A model generated the notes under the pieces. That model was not told the DNA's origin and ran no database searches. It was given only the letters and a program-made list of their open reading frames with translations. The position numbers were made by a program, and so were the translations under genes. Source: Streptomyces sp. GSL17-111 (GTDB lineage Bacteria; Actinomycetota; Actinomycetes; Streptomycetales; Streptomycetaceae). From it: 64,000 nucleotides of DNA. The number at the start of each line of letters is the position of its first letter. Positions within the stretch are counted from its first letter, which is position 1. Below are positions 16,090 to 24,058 of the stretch, piece after piece. The DNA lies in the NCBI RefSeq assembly GCF_037911585.1, contig NZ_JBAJNS010000001.1, forward strand, positions 3,962,001-4,026,000. The letters are read 5' to 3'.

Positions 16090-17007
16090 TCAGTCCATGA
16101 CGAGGACGGCTTTGCCGCGGCCGTGGCCGGTTTCGACGTCGCGGTGGGCGTCGGCGGCGCGGGCCAGGGGGTACGCCTCGCGGATGTGGACGGTCACCTT
16201 GCCCTGCTCGTACAGGGCGACGAGTTCGGCGAGCCGTTCGGCGGAGCGGGCGCCCTCCACGTCACGCAGTCCGAGTCTCTCGGCCTCCTCCATGGCGACC
16301 ATCGTGACGACGCGGTCGCGGTCCTTGACGAGTTCGACGGAGGCACGCAGCGCGTCGGGTCCGGCCGCGTCGAGGGCGGCGTCGACGCCGCCCGGGGCCA
16401 GTTCCCGCACCCGGTCGACGAGTCCGTCCCCGTAGATGACGGGGAGGGCGCCCAGCGCGCGCAGGTGGTCGTGGTTGCGTTCGCTCGCCGTGCCGATGAC
16501 CCGCGACGCGCCCCAGGCGAGGGCGAGTTGGGTGGAGAAGGTGCCGAGACCGCCCGCCGCCGCGTTGATGAGGACGGTGTCGCCCTTGTGCACGCCGACG
16601 GTGGACAGGGCCATGTGGGCGCCCTGGCCGTTGCCGGGGAAGCCGGCCGCGACCTCCCAGGGCATCGCGGCCGGCTTGCGGACGATCTGGTCGGCGGGCA
16701 CGGTCAGGTACTCGGCGTAGCCGCCGAGGACGGTGTAGCCGAGCACCTCGTCACCGGCGGCGAAGCCGGTGACGTCCTCGCCGACCTCGTCGACGACGCC
16801 CGCGAACTCGTTGCCGAGGACCATCGGGAACTCCGGCCTGATGAACGGGGGCGTCCACCCGCCGCGCACCCGGACGTCGAAGGGCATCACCCCGGCGGCG
16901 CGGACGCGGACCCGCACCTGGCCGCCGGACGCGTGCGGGACGTCGAGGGACGCCTCCCGCAGGACGTCGGGCGGGCCGAACGCGGACAGGGCCGCCGCTC
17001 GCATCAT
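16090..17007 (-). CDS. Quinone oxidoreductase / enoyl reductase (MDR family)
   Basis: A 305-residue zinc-independent medium-chain reductase: GROES-like N-terminal half (GNEFAGVVDEVGEDVTGF, GYAEYLTVP) and an NADPH-binding half with AAAGGLGTFSTQLA. It starts in an ATGA overlap with the stop of the upstream aromatase/cyclase, so both act together. Enzymes of this family (ActVI-ORF2 type) reduce the pyran-ring enoyl group in benzoisochromanequinone polyketides. Intact. Confidence 0.82.
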   Translation of the reverse strand: MMRAAALSAFGPPDVLREASLDVPHASGGQVRVRVRAAGVMPFDVRVRGGWTPPFIRPEFPMVLGNEFAGVVDEVGEDVTGFAAGDEVLGYTVLGGYAEYLTVPADQIVRKPAAMPWEVAAGFPGNGQGAHMALSTVGVHKGDTVLINAAAGGLGTFSTQLALAWGASRVIGTASERNHDHLRALGALPVIYGDGLVDRVRELAPGGVDAALDAAGPDALRASVELVKDRDRVVTMVAMEEAERLGLRDVEGARSAERLAELVALYEQGKVTVHIREAYPLARAADAHRDVETGHGRGKAVLVMD

Positions 17008-17963
17008 CGGGAACTCTCCACGGGGTCGAAGTGGTCTCGGGCCTGGTCCAGGACGCGCAGGACCTGCGTGCTCAGTTCGCTCCGCACGAACGCACGGGCC
17101 TCCGCCAGCCCCGTCCCGTCGCCCAGGACCGCCGCCACCCCGGACTCGTCGAGGACCACCGTCTGCCGCGAGGCCACCGTCGTGCCGCCGGGGGTCTCCG
17201 CGATGCGCCACTGGACGTGGTGGGAACTGCCGAGCGGGGGCAGCAGCAGGTGCTTGTACGCGATCTTATGAGGGCCGAGGCCGACGCGGGTGGCTTTCGT
17301 GGTCATGGTCCCGCCGCGCGGCTCGCGGGTGACGAGCTCCAGCAGGTGCGCCGGCCCGTTCTCCTCCCGGACCGTGGCCCGCTCGACGTGGTCGAGCCGC
17401 TGCGGCCAGCGGGCGGCGTCGAAGAGGAACGCATAGACGTCCGGGGCCGAGCCGCCGGGGATGACGACCTCGTCCTCCACGACGACGAGCAGCTCGGGGA
17501 AGGCGGCCTCCAGTTCGGCGGCGGTCTGCACCGCCGAGAGCTCCGCCGGGGCGAGCTCCGCCACGGTCCGCCGCAGCGGGGCGAGGGCGTCCGTGTGTCC
17601 GGGCGACACGGTGAACGCCTGTTCCAGCCGGACGACGCACGCCGCGTCCCCGTCGGGTTCGACCACCCAGTCGCGGCTCATCGACGTCATGGGGGCCTCG
17701 ATCCGTTCCGGGACGAAGCCGACGCGCAGGCCCGCCGCGTCCACGGTGCGCAGCGCGACCCAGTGCTCGACCCGCTCGCCGGACGTCGACCACATGCCGA
17801 CGCGTTCCCGGCCCCGCGCGTCCGTCCCCAGGCTCTCCAGGTGGACGAACGGGGGGAAGACGCGCGGCCAGTTGTCGAGGTCGACCAGAAGCCGGAAGAC
17901 CGACTCCGCGTCCGCCCGGACCCGCGCACGGTGCTCCACGTTGACGGCTTTCGCCGTTGCCAT
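17004..17963 (-). CDS. Second didomain aromatase/cyclase
   Basis: A 319-residue protein with the same two-domain SRPBCC plan as the enzyme at 3013-3954 (VEHRARVRADAESVF, NWPRVFPPFVHLE, second domain from about residue 160 with VIPGGSAPDVYAF). It is clearly diverged from the first copy. It should act in aromatic ring closure. It is coupled to the enoyl reductase and lies on the strand opposite to the first copy, 13 kb away, so the polyketide genes are split into blocks. Confidence 0.87.
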   Translation of the reverse strand: MATAKAVNVEHRARVRADAESVFRLLVDLDNWPRVFPPFVHLESLGTDARGRERVGMWSTSGERVEHWVALRTVDAAGLRVGFVPERIEAPMTSMSRDWVVEPDGDAACVVRLEQAFTVSPGHTDALAPLRRTVAELAPAELSAVQTAAELEAAFPELLVVVEDEVVIPGGSAPDVYAFLFDAARWPQRLDHVERATVREENGPAHLLELVTREPRGGTMTTKATRVGLGPHKIAYKHLLLPPLGSSHHVQWRIAETPGGTTVASRQTVVLDESGVAAVLGDGTGLAEARAFVRSELSTQVLRVLDQARDHFDPVESSR

Positions 17964-17966
17964 ACC

Positions 17967-18260
17967 TCAGCCCCTCGTGACGGACGGGTGCCGGCGGTCC
18001 GCCCGCCGGCTGACGTCCTCGGTGGGCACATGGCCGACGGCGACGCCGCGGTCGTCGACGTCGTGGGAGTGGCTGGTGCTGCCGCCGGGCAGCGTTACCA
18101 GGTCGGTGACCCGGACGCCGGTGCCGGCGGCCGTCCGCAGGTCCTCCCCGGCCCGGGTGGCCTGCCCGGCCTGGGCGGGCAGCGCGGTGAGCGCCGTCAG
18201 CAGGGCGACGCCCGCCGCCAGTCCCGCCGTCCGCGACCGTCTCGCTCTGCCGTTGCCCAC
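17967..18260 (-). CDS. Secreted protein with a single HAF-type repeat (truncated?)
   Basis: A 97-residue protein from GTG 18260. A signal peptide is evident (RRSRTAGLAAGVALLTALTA then PAQAG). The mature part contains VTDLVTLPGGSTSHSHDVDD and RGVAVGH, which match one extracellular HAF repeat (consensus like MTDLGTLGG...DINDxGQVVG). HAF proteins normally carry several such repeats over 300 or more residues, so this is probably a truncated survivor. It ends 3 nt before the cyclase start. Confidence 0.6.
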   Translation of the reverse strand: MGNGRARRSRTAGLAAGVALLTALTALPAQAGQATRAGEDLRTAAGTGVRVTDLVTLPGGSTSHSHDVDDRGVAVGHVPTEDVSRRADRRHPSVTRG

Positions 18261-18376
18261 GTCGAGTTCCCTTCCTCGCCCCGCCGCGTGGGTCCGCACC
18301 TCCCCGCGCGGTCCCTCGGCCTGAACGGCTCACCGTCACGGCCTGCCGTCCAGGCCCGCTCGAACCCGTCTTGGGT

Positions 18377-18640
18377 TCAGCCGACGAGCTCGGCGAGGTG
18401 CGGAACGACGGAGTCCGGCCCTGGCTGGGCGGCGAGTGCGGCGGCCGGTGCGCCCGCCGTCCTGCGCAGGGCCTCGTCGTCGAGGAGCCGGTTCAGCACG
18501 CCGCTGTCGACCTCCTCCGCCTGGAGGTCGAGGCCGATGCCCGCGTCGGTGATGATCTCGGCGTCGCTCCAGTTGCCGGCGCCGCTCGGGCTCGGCCCGC
18601 CAGTCGGGCAGCACGCAACCGCCGTGGCTGTCCGCCCACC
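18377..18640 (-). pseudogene. C-terminal fragment of a macrolide-type glycosyltransferase
   Basis: About 65 residues ending at 18377 match the end of GT1-type glycosyltransferases: NWSDAEIITDAGIGLDLQAE, a DDEALRR helix and the AAQPGPDSVVPHLAEL tail. Just upstream, in another frame, is VLPDWRAEP, the displaced acceptor-loop strand, so at least one frameshift lies near 18575-18600. Everything N-terminal is lost. It abuts a fragment of a transporter gene on the other strand. Confidence 0.65.
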
Positions 18641-18642
18641 TG

Positions 18643-18837
18643 AGCGGCTCCGCGCGCGGGCCGGCCGGGTTGGAGAGCCCGGCCGCGTACGGTGACACGT
18701 TCTGGTGGTTCCTCGTCCTCGTCCTCGCCATGTTCGTGCCCGCCCTCCTGATGCCGCGCCGCCCACCCGCCGAGGACGCCGGGGACGGCGACGGGCCGGT
18801 CCCGGCCGTCGACCGGCCCGCGTCCGCGGGGGCTTGA
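18643..18837 (+). pseudogene. C-terminal fragment of an MFS drug exporter
   Basis: The frame ending at 18837 reads SPAAYGDTFWWFLVLVLAMF then VPALLMPRRPP, the typical last transmembrane helix and tail of EmrB/QacA-type (DHA2) exporters. Only about 64 residues remain, and no start or SD is present. It is preceded directly by the opposite-strand glycosyltransferase end. Confidence 0.6.
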
Positions 18838-18922
18838 GCGGCGTTCCACCCGCCCTGGACCTGCTCCGCGCACCGTGGAGGACGACGCCGCCGTTGTCCG
18901 ACCGCGCGAGGAAGTGGGGCGC

Positions 18923-20050
18923 ATGCCAGGCCAGCCACGCACGAGGACCGACCTGCTGGCGGGGGCACGGGAAGCCGCCGTCGTCGCGGCCCGCCACGCC
19001 GCCGACGCGGACGCCGACCGGCTCCTGGACCCGCGCGTCGCCGACGCCGTCGTCCGCGCCGGGTTCGCCCGCCACTTCGTGCCCGCGCGGCGCGGCGGCG
19101 GCGCCGGGACCTGCCGGGAACTGCTGGCGGCCGTGGCCGCGCTCGGTGAGGGCTGCACCGCCGCCGCCTGGTGCGCCTCCGTCGTCGCCGGAGCCGCCCG
19201 GATGGGCGCCTACCTGCCGGAACAGGGCCAGCGGGAGCTGTGGGCGCGCGGCCCGGACACCGTCGTCGCGGGCGCGCTGATGCCGCACGGCAGCGCCACG
19301 GAGATGAGCGACGGCTGGCGGGTCACGGGGGAGTGGGACTTCACCGGCGCCGTCGACTTCTCCGACTGGGCCCTGGTCTGCGCGCTGATGCCCGACGGGG
19401 ACGGGCACTCCTCGTGGTTCTTCGCCCTGCCGCGCGAGGACTACCGGGTGGCGGACACCTGGACGTCGGTCGGGCTGCGGGGGACGGGCAGCAACACGCT
19501 CGTCACGGACAACGTCTTCGTGCCGCGCCACCGGGCCTTCCCGCGCGCCGAGATGCTGGCGGGCAGGGCCGTCGCGTCGGCCGCCCGCTGCCACACCGCG
19601 CCCCTGCGGCTGCTGAGCGGGCTGCTGTTCGCCGCCCCGGCCCTCGGCGCGGCCCGGTCGGCGCTGCGGATCTGGTCCGACCAGCGCATCGTCGACGCCG
19701 TCGGCCCCGAGGCCGACGAGGAGAGCCGACGGGCCGCCGCCCGCGCGGCCACGGCCGTGGACGCCGCCGGACTGCTGCTGGCGCGGGCGGCGGCGGTGGC
19801 CGACGCGCCGACGGCGGACGCCCTGGAGGCGGCCCGCAACCCGGCCGAGTGCGCCCTGGCGGTCGAGCAGCTCGTCGACGTCGTCGAGCGGCTGTTCCGC
19901 TCCTCCGGCAGCACCGCCCAGCTCGCGCCGCACCCGCTCCAGCGGATCTGGCGCGACGTGCACAGCCTGGCCAGCCACGTCGCCCTCCGCTTCGACGGCC
20001 CGGGGGCCGCGTACGGGGCGCAGCTGCTGCGCTTCCCCGAGCCGGTGTGA
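18923..20050 (+). CDS. Group D flavin-dependent monooxygenase (ActVA-ORF5/AlnT-like)
   Basis: A 375-residue acyl-CoA-dehydrogenase-fold oxygenase. Typical features are FARHFVPARRGG, GCTAAAWC, the central GEWDFTGAVDFSDWAL, GLRGTGSNT and the C-terminal HPLQRIWRDVHSLASHV with its conserved Trp-Arg-Asp-x-x-x. Such enzymes take FMNH2 from a separate reductase and hydroxylate aromatic polyketides; AlnT of alnumycin belongs here. I chose the ATG at 18923. The FMN reductase at 31955-32530 could be the partner. Intact. Confidence 0.83.
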   Translation: MPGQPRTRTDLLAGAREAAVVAARHAADADADRLLDPRVADAVVRAGFARHFVPARRGGGAGTCRELLAAVAALGEGCTAAAWCASVVAGAARMGAYLPEQGQRELWARGPDTVVAGALMPHGSATEMSDGWRVTGEWDFTGAVDFSDWALVCALMPDGDGHSSWFFALPREDYRVADTWTSVGLRGTGSNTLVTDNVFVPRHRAFPRAEMLAGRAVASAARCHTAPLRLLSGLLFAAPALGAARSALRIWSDQRIVDAVGPEADEESRRAAARAATAVDAAGLLLARAAAVADAPTADALEAARNPAECALAVEQLVDVVERLFRSSGSTAQLAPHPLQRIWRDVHSLASHVALRFDGPGAAYGAQLLRFPEPV

Positions 20051-20130
20051 GCTGAACCGGGTTTCGTAGTGGCCCTGAAGCCGGGCATCACCGCCTCGGC
20101 AGAGGGGAGACATCGCATCCGACGGCTGCA

Positions 20131-20647
20131 CCACGGAAGTACCGCGACGAACTGCGTGAGCGAGCCGTTCGCGAAGTCCAGACCTCAGGCCGCCCGATCG
20201 CGCACGTCGCGAAGGATCTGGGCATCCACGAAGAAGCCCTGCGCGGATGGGTCCGTCAGGCCGAAGCCGACCAGGGCACCCGCCCTGACCTGCTGTCCAG
20301 CTCCGAATGTGAAGAGCTGACACGACTGCGCAAAGAGACAGCCGAACTGCGGCGGGCGAACGAGATCCTCAAGGCCGCCTCGGTGTCCTTCGCCAAGGAG
20401 CTCGACCAGCCCCGCACGAGGCCGACGCGGTGATCAACCACCTCCGCAAGCCCTCAACGGCACCTTCAACGCCGGACTGATCGAGCACCAAGGCCCCCGG
20501 CAAGACGCGGTTCAGGTCGAACACGCCCTCGTAAAGTGGGTCGGCTGGTACTGCAGCGAACGACGGTACTCCGTCCTCGACCACCTCCCGCCGGAGGAGT
20601 ACGAGGTCCGCCACAACCGAAACCTGCCCCCTCAGGCAGCCGCCTGA
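20131..20647 (+). mobile_element. Collapsed IS3-family element
   Basis: Bases 20131-20433 encode 100 residues of an IS3 OrfA (PRKYRDELRERAVREVQTSG, RPIAHVAKDLGIH, LRRANEILKAASV). The start codon position has become GCT/GCA, so it is probably dead. OrfB begins at 20430 (VINHLRK) and after about 8 codons jumps to its C-terminus (FNAGLIEHQGPRQD, WVGWYCSERRYSVLDHLPPE, ending QAAA at 20647). About 200 residues of OrfB, including the DDE core, are deleted. I saw no clear terminal inverted repeats. Confidence 0.8.
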
Positions 20648-20684
20648 AACCAGCCAACCCGGCCGCTACGCAACCCAGAACAGC

Positions 20685-20846
20685 TCAGGCCTCGGTGTCC
20701 CGGGTCGGCCCGGTGGGGGCGATGTCCGTCATCAGGCCGGCCTGGGTGCTGGTTTCGCGGGTCTCGGTCGACCCGGCCCGGACACACCGCAGGACATCGG
20801 TCCACGGCGTGCGGCCCGGACTGTTGGCGAGCAGGGTGGCCTTCAT
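20685..20846 (-). CDS. Small protein of unknown function next to SARP
   Basis: A 53-residue reading frame from ATG 20846 (or 62 residues from GTG 20873) with almost every third position G or C, which supports real coding. It has SPGRTPWTDVLRCVRAGSTE, a single Cys, and a Thr-rich tail with MTDIAPTGPTR. An AAGAAG stretch upstream is a weak SD. It follows the SARP gene on the same strand, separated by a strong hairpin. I do not recognise a family. A short bioactive peptide precursor is possible but unproven. Confidence 0.45.
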   Translation of the reverse strand: MKATLLANSPGRTPWTDVLRCVRAGSTETRETSTQAGLMTDIAPTGPTRDTEA

Positions 20847-20865
20847 CGTGTTCTGCTTCTTCTTT

Positions 20866-20919
20866 CCCGACACGTCTCCGCCCCGCTGGGCCTGTTCAGC
20901 GGGGCGGAGACGTGTCGGG
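20866..20919. terminator. Long hairpin downstream of SARP
   Basis: A perfect inverted repeat with 23-bp arms (20866-20888 and 20897-20919) and an 8-nt loop lies between the SARP stop and the small ORF. It could terminate the SARP transcript or attenuate the small gene. Confidence 0.8.
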
Positions 20920-20934
20920 GCGGCGGCGCTGCGC

Positions 20935-21765
20935 TCAGGCGAAGGTGGGGACGCGCAGCTGGTCGCGGACCGGCTCGGTGGGGGGCAGGGGCCGGGACGT
21001 GGAACCCGACGCCGGCGGGTTGAGCACCTGGAGCTGAAGCCGCTGCAACTCGGGCGAGGGCTCCAGACCGAGCTCGTCGTGCAGGATGCGGCGCAGGTTC
21101 TGGTAGGCCTGGAGCGCCTCCGCGCGCCGGCCCGAGCAGCCCAGGGCAGCGATGAGCTGGCCGTGGAACCACTCGTTGAGCGGGTAGTCGTTCACCAGCT
21201 TGCGCAGCTGCGGGATCGACTCCCGCTGTCTGCCGAGCTGGTTGTCGGCCTCGATCCGCAGCTCCAGCGCGCGGATGCGGACCTCCTCCAGGTGGACGAT
21301 GTGGCCGCTCAGCATGTCGCCCGCCGGGATGTTGGACAGCGCCGGGCCGCGCCACAGCTCCAGCGCCCGGTTCAGGTGACCCGCCGCGGCGGCCGGCTGG
21401 CCCTGGCTCAGCTCCGTCTGGGCGCGCGACACCAGACGTTCGAAGACGCGGATGTCGACCTCGTCGTCGTTCACCGCGATCAGGTAGCCGGGGGCGTGGG
21501 TGACCAGCAGGGCGCGTTCCGACGGGATCAGCTGCTCGCTCTCGAACATCCGCCGGGCGTGGTAGATGTACGTCTGGAGCGTCGTTATGGCACTGCGCGG
21601 CGGCCGTTCGCCCCACAATTCCTGAACGAGGCAGTCCGACGTCACGATTTCGTTGGGCCGGGTCAGCAACAGAGCCAGGGTCTGGCAGACCTTGGGGGTG
21701 CTCGGCAGATGGGTTCTGCCGTCGTCGCTGACGATTTCAAAGGGGCCGATGAGGTTGAATCGCAC
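20935..21765 (-). CDS. SARP-family pathway-specific activator
   Basis: A 276-residue ActII-ORF4-type regulator. It has an OmpR-like DNA-binding domain (about 1-95, with FNLIGPFEIVSDDGRTHLPS and a LQTYIYHARRM recognition region) and a bacterial transcriptional activator domain (about 100-250, VSRAQTELSQGQ, RALELWRGPALS, ALQAYQNLRRILHDELGLEP). It should activate the polyketide genes by binding direct repeats in their promoters. GTG start at 21765. The length is normal and the gene is intact. Confidence 0.9.
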   Translation of the reverse strand: MRFNLIGPFEIVSDDGRTHLPSTPKVCQTLALLLTRPNEIVTSDCLVQELWGERPPRSAITTLQTYIYHARRMFESEQLIPSERALLVTHAPGYLIAVNDDEVDIRVFERLVSRAQTELSQGQPAAAAGHLNRALELWRGPALSNIPAGDMLSGHIVHLEEVRIRALELRIEADNQLGRQRESIPQLRKLVNDYPLNEWFHGQLIAALGCSGRRAEALQAYQNLRRILHDELGLEPSPELQRLQLQVLNPPASGSTSRPLPPTEPVRDQLRVPTFA

Positions 21766-21910
21766 TGCACATGCTCCTCTTCATGAGTGAAGAATGCGAT
21801 GCCGCGTTGTGCTGCTCCGAGTTCCGAGAGGTTGGCATCCAAACGGTAGGCGTGTGCGGTGCTATCCCCCATCGCGGACGGGCGAGAGTGTCACATCGAG
21901 CCAAACCGGC

Positions 21911-22192
21911 TCATGCTGCACTGCGCCAGCCCGGCAGCGGCCGGTGGACCCAGGAGCGGGCGGCCGGATGGTCCGGCCTGCTCACGAAGCCCCAGTGGAC
22001 GCCGTCGTGGCCGGGCGTCGCGCCGCCGTGGAGGGCGTCCCGCTCGCGAAGTCGGGCGCTCAGCACCACGGCCAGGGCGGCCACCTCCTCGGCCGTGGGC
22101 GACCCCCGGGTGATGCGCCAGCTCGCCGCGCCCAGCAGCCGGGTCGCGGGCTCCGGTGCGGTGGATCCGGTCGTTCCGGGTGTGTCGGCCAT
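21911..22192 (-). CDS. Acyl-CoA carboxylase epsilon subunit
   Basis: A 93-residue protein with the epsilon-subunit signature GSPTAEEVAALAVVLSAR near the middle and a Trp-rich tail (WGFVSRPDHPAARSWVHRPL). The epsilon subunit stabilises actinobacterial acetyl/propionyl-CoA carboxylases. It follows the beta subunit by 49 nt. Together they would raise malonyl-CoA supply for polyketide synthesis; the biotinylated alpha subunit must come from elsewhere. Confidence 0.8.
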   Translation of the reverse strand: MADTPGTTGSTAPEPATRLLGAASWRITRGSPTAEEVAALAVVLSARLRERDALHGGATPGHDGVHWGFVSRPDHPAARSWVHRPLPGWRSAA

Positions 22193-22241
22193 GGGTCTTC
22201 CTCCCCGGTCGGTCCTCTCCCGGCCGCGTGGCCGGCAGGGC

Positions 22242-23858
22242 TCACTGCGGCTGGTTGCCGTGTTTGCGGCTGGGCAGCGGGGCGTGCTTGTCCCGCAGCA
22301 TGGCGAGCGTGCGGATGAGGACGGCGCGGGTCTCGGCCGGGTCGATGACGTCGTCCACCAGGCCGCGTTCGGCGGCGTAGTAGGGGTGCATCAGCTCGTC
22401 GCGGTACTCCTTGATGCGCTCCGCGCGGGTGGCCTCCGGGTCGGGTGAGGCGGCGATCTCCCGGCGGAAGACCACCCCCGCCGCGGCCTCCGCGCCCATC
22501 ACGGCGATCTCGTTGACCGGCCAGGCCAGCGACACGTCGGTGCCGATGGAGCGGGAGTCCATCACGATGTACGCGCCGCCGTATGCCTTGCGCAGGATGA
22601 GCTGGACGCGCGGCACGGTCGCGTTGCAGTAGGCGTACAGCAGCTTCGCCCCGTGCCGGATGACGCCGCCGTGCTCCTGCCCGACGCCCGGCAGGAACCC
22701 GGGCACGTCGACCAGCGTGACGAGCGGGATGTTGAAGGAGTCGCACATCTGGACGAAGCGCGCGGCCTTCTCCGAGGACTCGATGTCGAGCACCCCGGCC
22801 AGCCGAGCGGGCTGGTTGGCCACGATCCCGACGACGCGCCCGTCCATCCGGGCCAGCGCGCACACGACGTTCGGCGCCCAGCGCTCGTGCACCTCGAAGT
22901 ACTCGCCGTGGTCCACGATCTCCTCGATGACCCGCGTGACGTCGTAGGAGCGGTTCGGGTCGGCGGGCACGATGTCCAGCAGCGCCTCCGTACGCCGGTC
23001 GGCGGCGTCGCAGGTCGGCTCGGCGGGCGGCAGCTCGCGGTTGTTGGCGGGGAGGTACCCGAGCAGGTGCCGCACGTCCCGCAGGCAGCACTCCTCGTTG
23101 TCGTAGGTGAACCCCGCGACGCCCGAGGTCGTGGCGTGCACGTCGGCACCGCCCAGGGCCTCGTGGGTGATCTCCTCGCCCGTCACCGCCTGGACGACGT
23201 CCGGCCCGGTGATGAACATCTGCGAGGTGCCCTTGACCATGAAGACGAAGTCGGTCAGCGCCGGTGAGTAGGCCGCGCCGCCCGCGCAGGGCCCCATGAT
23301 GACGCTGATCTGCGGGATCACCCCGGAGTTGCGCACGTTGCGCTGGAAGATGCCGCCGTACCCGGCGAGCGCGGTGACGCCCTCCTGGATGCGCGCCCCG
23401 GCGCCGTCGCACAGCCCGACGACGGGGGCCCCGGCCTTCTCGGCCAGGTCCATCACCTTGTGGATCTTCTGGGCGTGGGCCTCGCCGAGCGCGCCGCCGA
23501 AGATGCGGAAGTCGTGGGCGTAGGCGAACACCGTGCGCCCGTTCACCCGTCCCCAGCCGGTGAGCACCCCGTCCGTGTGCGGCCTCTTCGTCTCCAGCCC
23601 GAATCCGGTGGCGCGGTGCCGGCGGAAGGGTTCGGTCTCCACGAACGTCCCGGGGTCGAACAGCAGGGCGAGCCGTTCCCGTGCGGTGAGTTTTCCCTTC
23701 GCGTGCTGGGCGGCCGTCGCCTGCTCGCCCGGCCCGGCCTGAACGCGCTCGCGGAGCGCACGGAGTCCCGCCGCGCGGGCCCGTGATCCGTCGGAGGGCG
23801 GCGCCGCATCGACGGGCGCCGATTCCTCCCGTACCGGATTCTCCTCGGTGATGCTCAC
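22242..23858 (-). CDS. Acyl-CoA carboxylase beta (carboxyltransferase) subunit
   Basis: A 538-residue carboxyltransferase of the AccB/PccB type. Both oxyanion-hole regions are visible: GGAAYSPALTDF (N-half) and GGAYIVMDSRSIGTDVSLAWP (C-half). FLPGVGQEHGGVIRHGAKLL is also present. It transfers carboxyl from carboxybiotin to acetyl- or propionyl-CoA. Aromatic polyketide clusters often carry an extra copy to supply malonyl-CoA. The upstream MBL remnant ends 30 nt before the start. Confidence 0.92.
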   Translation of the reverse strand: MSITEENPVREESAPVDAAPPSDGSRARAAGLRALRERVQAGPGEQATAAQHAKGKLTARERLALLFDPGTFVETEPFRRHRATGFGLETKRPHTDGVLTGWGRVNGRTVFAYAHDFRIFGGALGEAHAQKIHKVMDLAEKAGAPVVGLCDGAGARIQEGVTALAGYGGIFQRNVRNSGVIPQISVIMGPCAGGAAYSPALTDFVFMVKGTSQMFITGPDVVQAVTGEEITHEALGGADVHATTSGVAGFTYDNEECCLRDVRHLLGYLPANNRELPPAEPTCDAADRRTEALLDIVPADPNRSYDVTRVIEEIVDHGEYFEVHERWAPNVVCALARMDGRVVGIVANQPARLAGVLDIESSEKAARFVQMCDSFNIPLVTLVDVPGFLPGVGQEHGGVIRHGAKLLYAYCNATVPRVQLILRKAYGGAYIVMDSRSIGTDVSLAWPVNEIAVMGAEAAAGVVFRREIAASPDPEATRAERIKEYRDELMHPYYAAERGLVDDVIDPAETRAVLIRTLAMLRDKHAPLPSRKHGNQPQ

Positions 23859-23888
23859 GCATGCCCCTTTCCGGCCTGCACAGAGATC

Positions 23889-24058
23889 TCAGGCATGACA
23901 GACGGGTGACCGACCGTGGAATGCGATCATTTCCGCGAAGGGCAACTCGACGTCCAGCCACGCGCCCGGGGCGGCGCCCCGTCGTTCAGACACCGGCCGC
24001 CGTCCGGCTGGAGGTAGGCGAACACACCGTCCGCCACCTCCGTCAGGGTCGGCTTCAC
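23889..24058 (-). pseudogene. Metallo-beta-lactamase-fold hydrolase reduced to its two ends
   Basis: The GTG start at 24058 overlaps the PPTase stop (GTGA) and gives KPTLTEVADGVFAYLQPDGG, a typical N-terminus of an MBL-fold hydrolase. About 28 residues in, the sequence jumps and shifts frame to WLDVELPFAEMIAFHGRSPV with the stop at 23889, which matches the usual C-terminal MIAYNGGRPL region. Some 220 residues, including the HxHxDH metal site, are missing. This is an internal deletion like the one in the ketoreductase. Confidence 0.65.
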
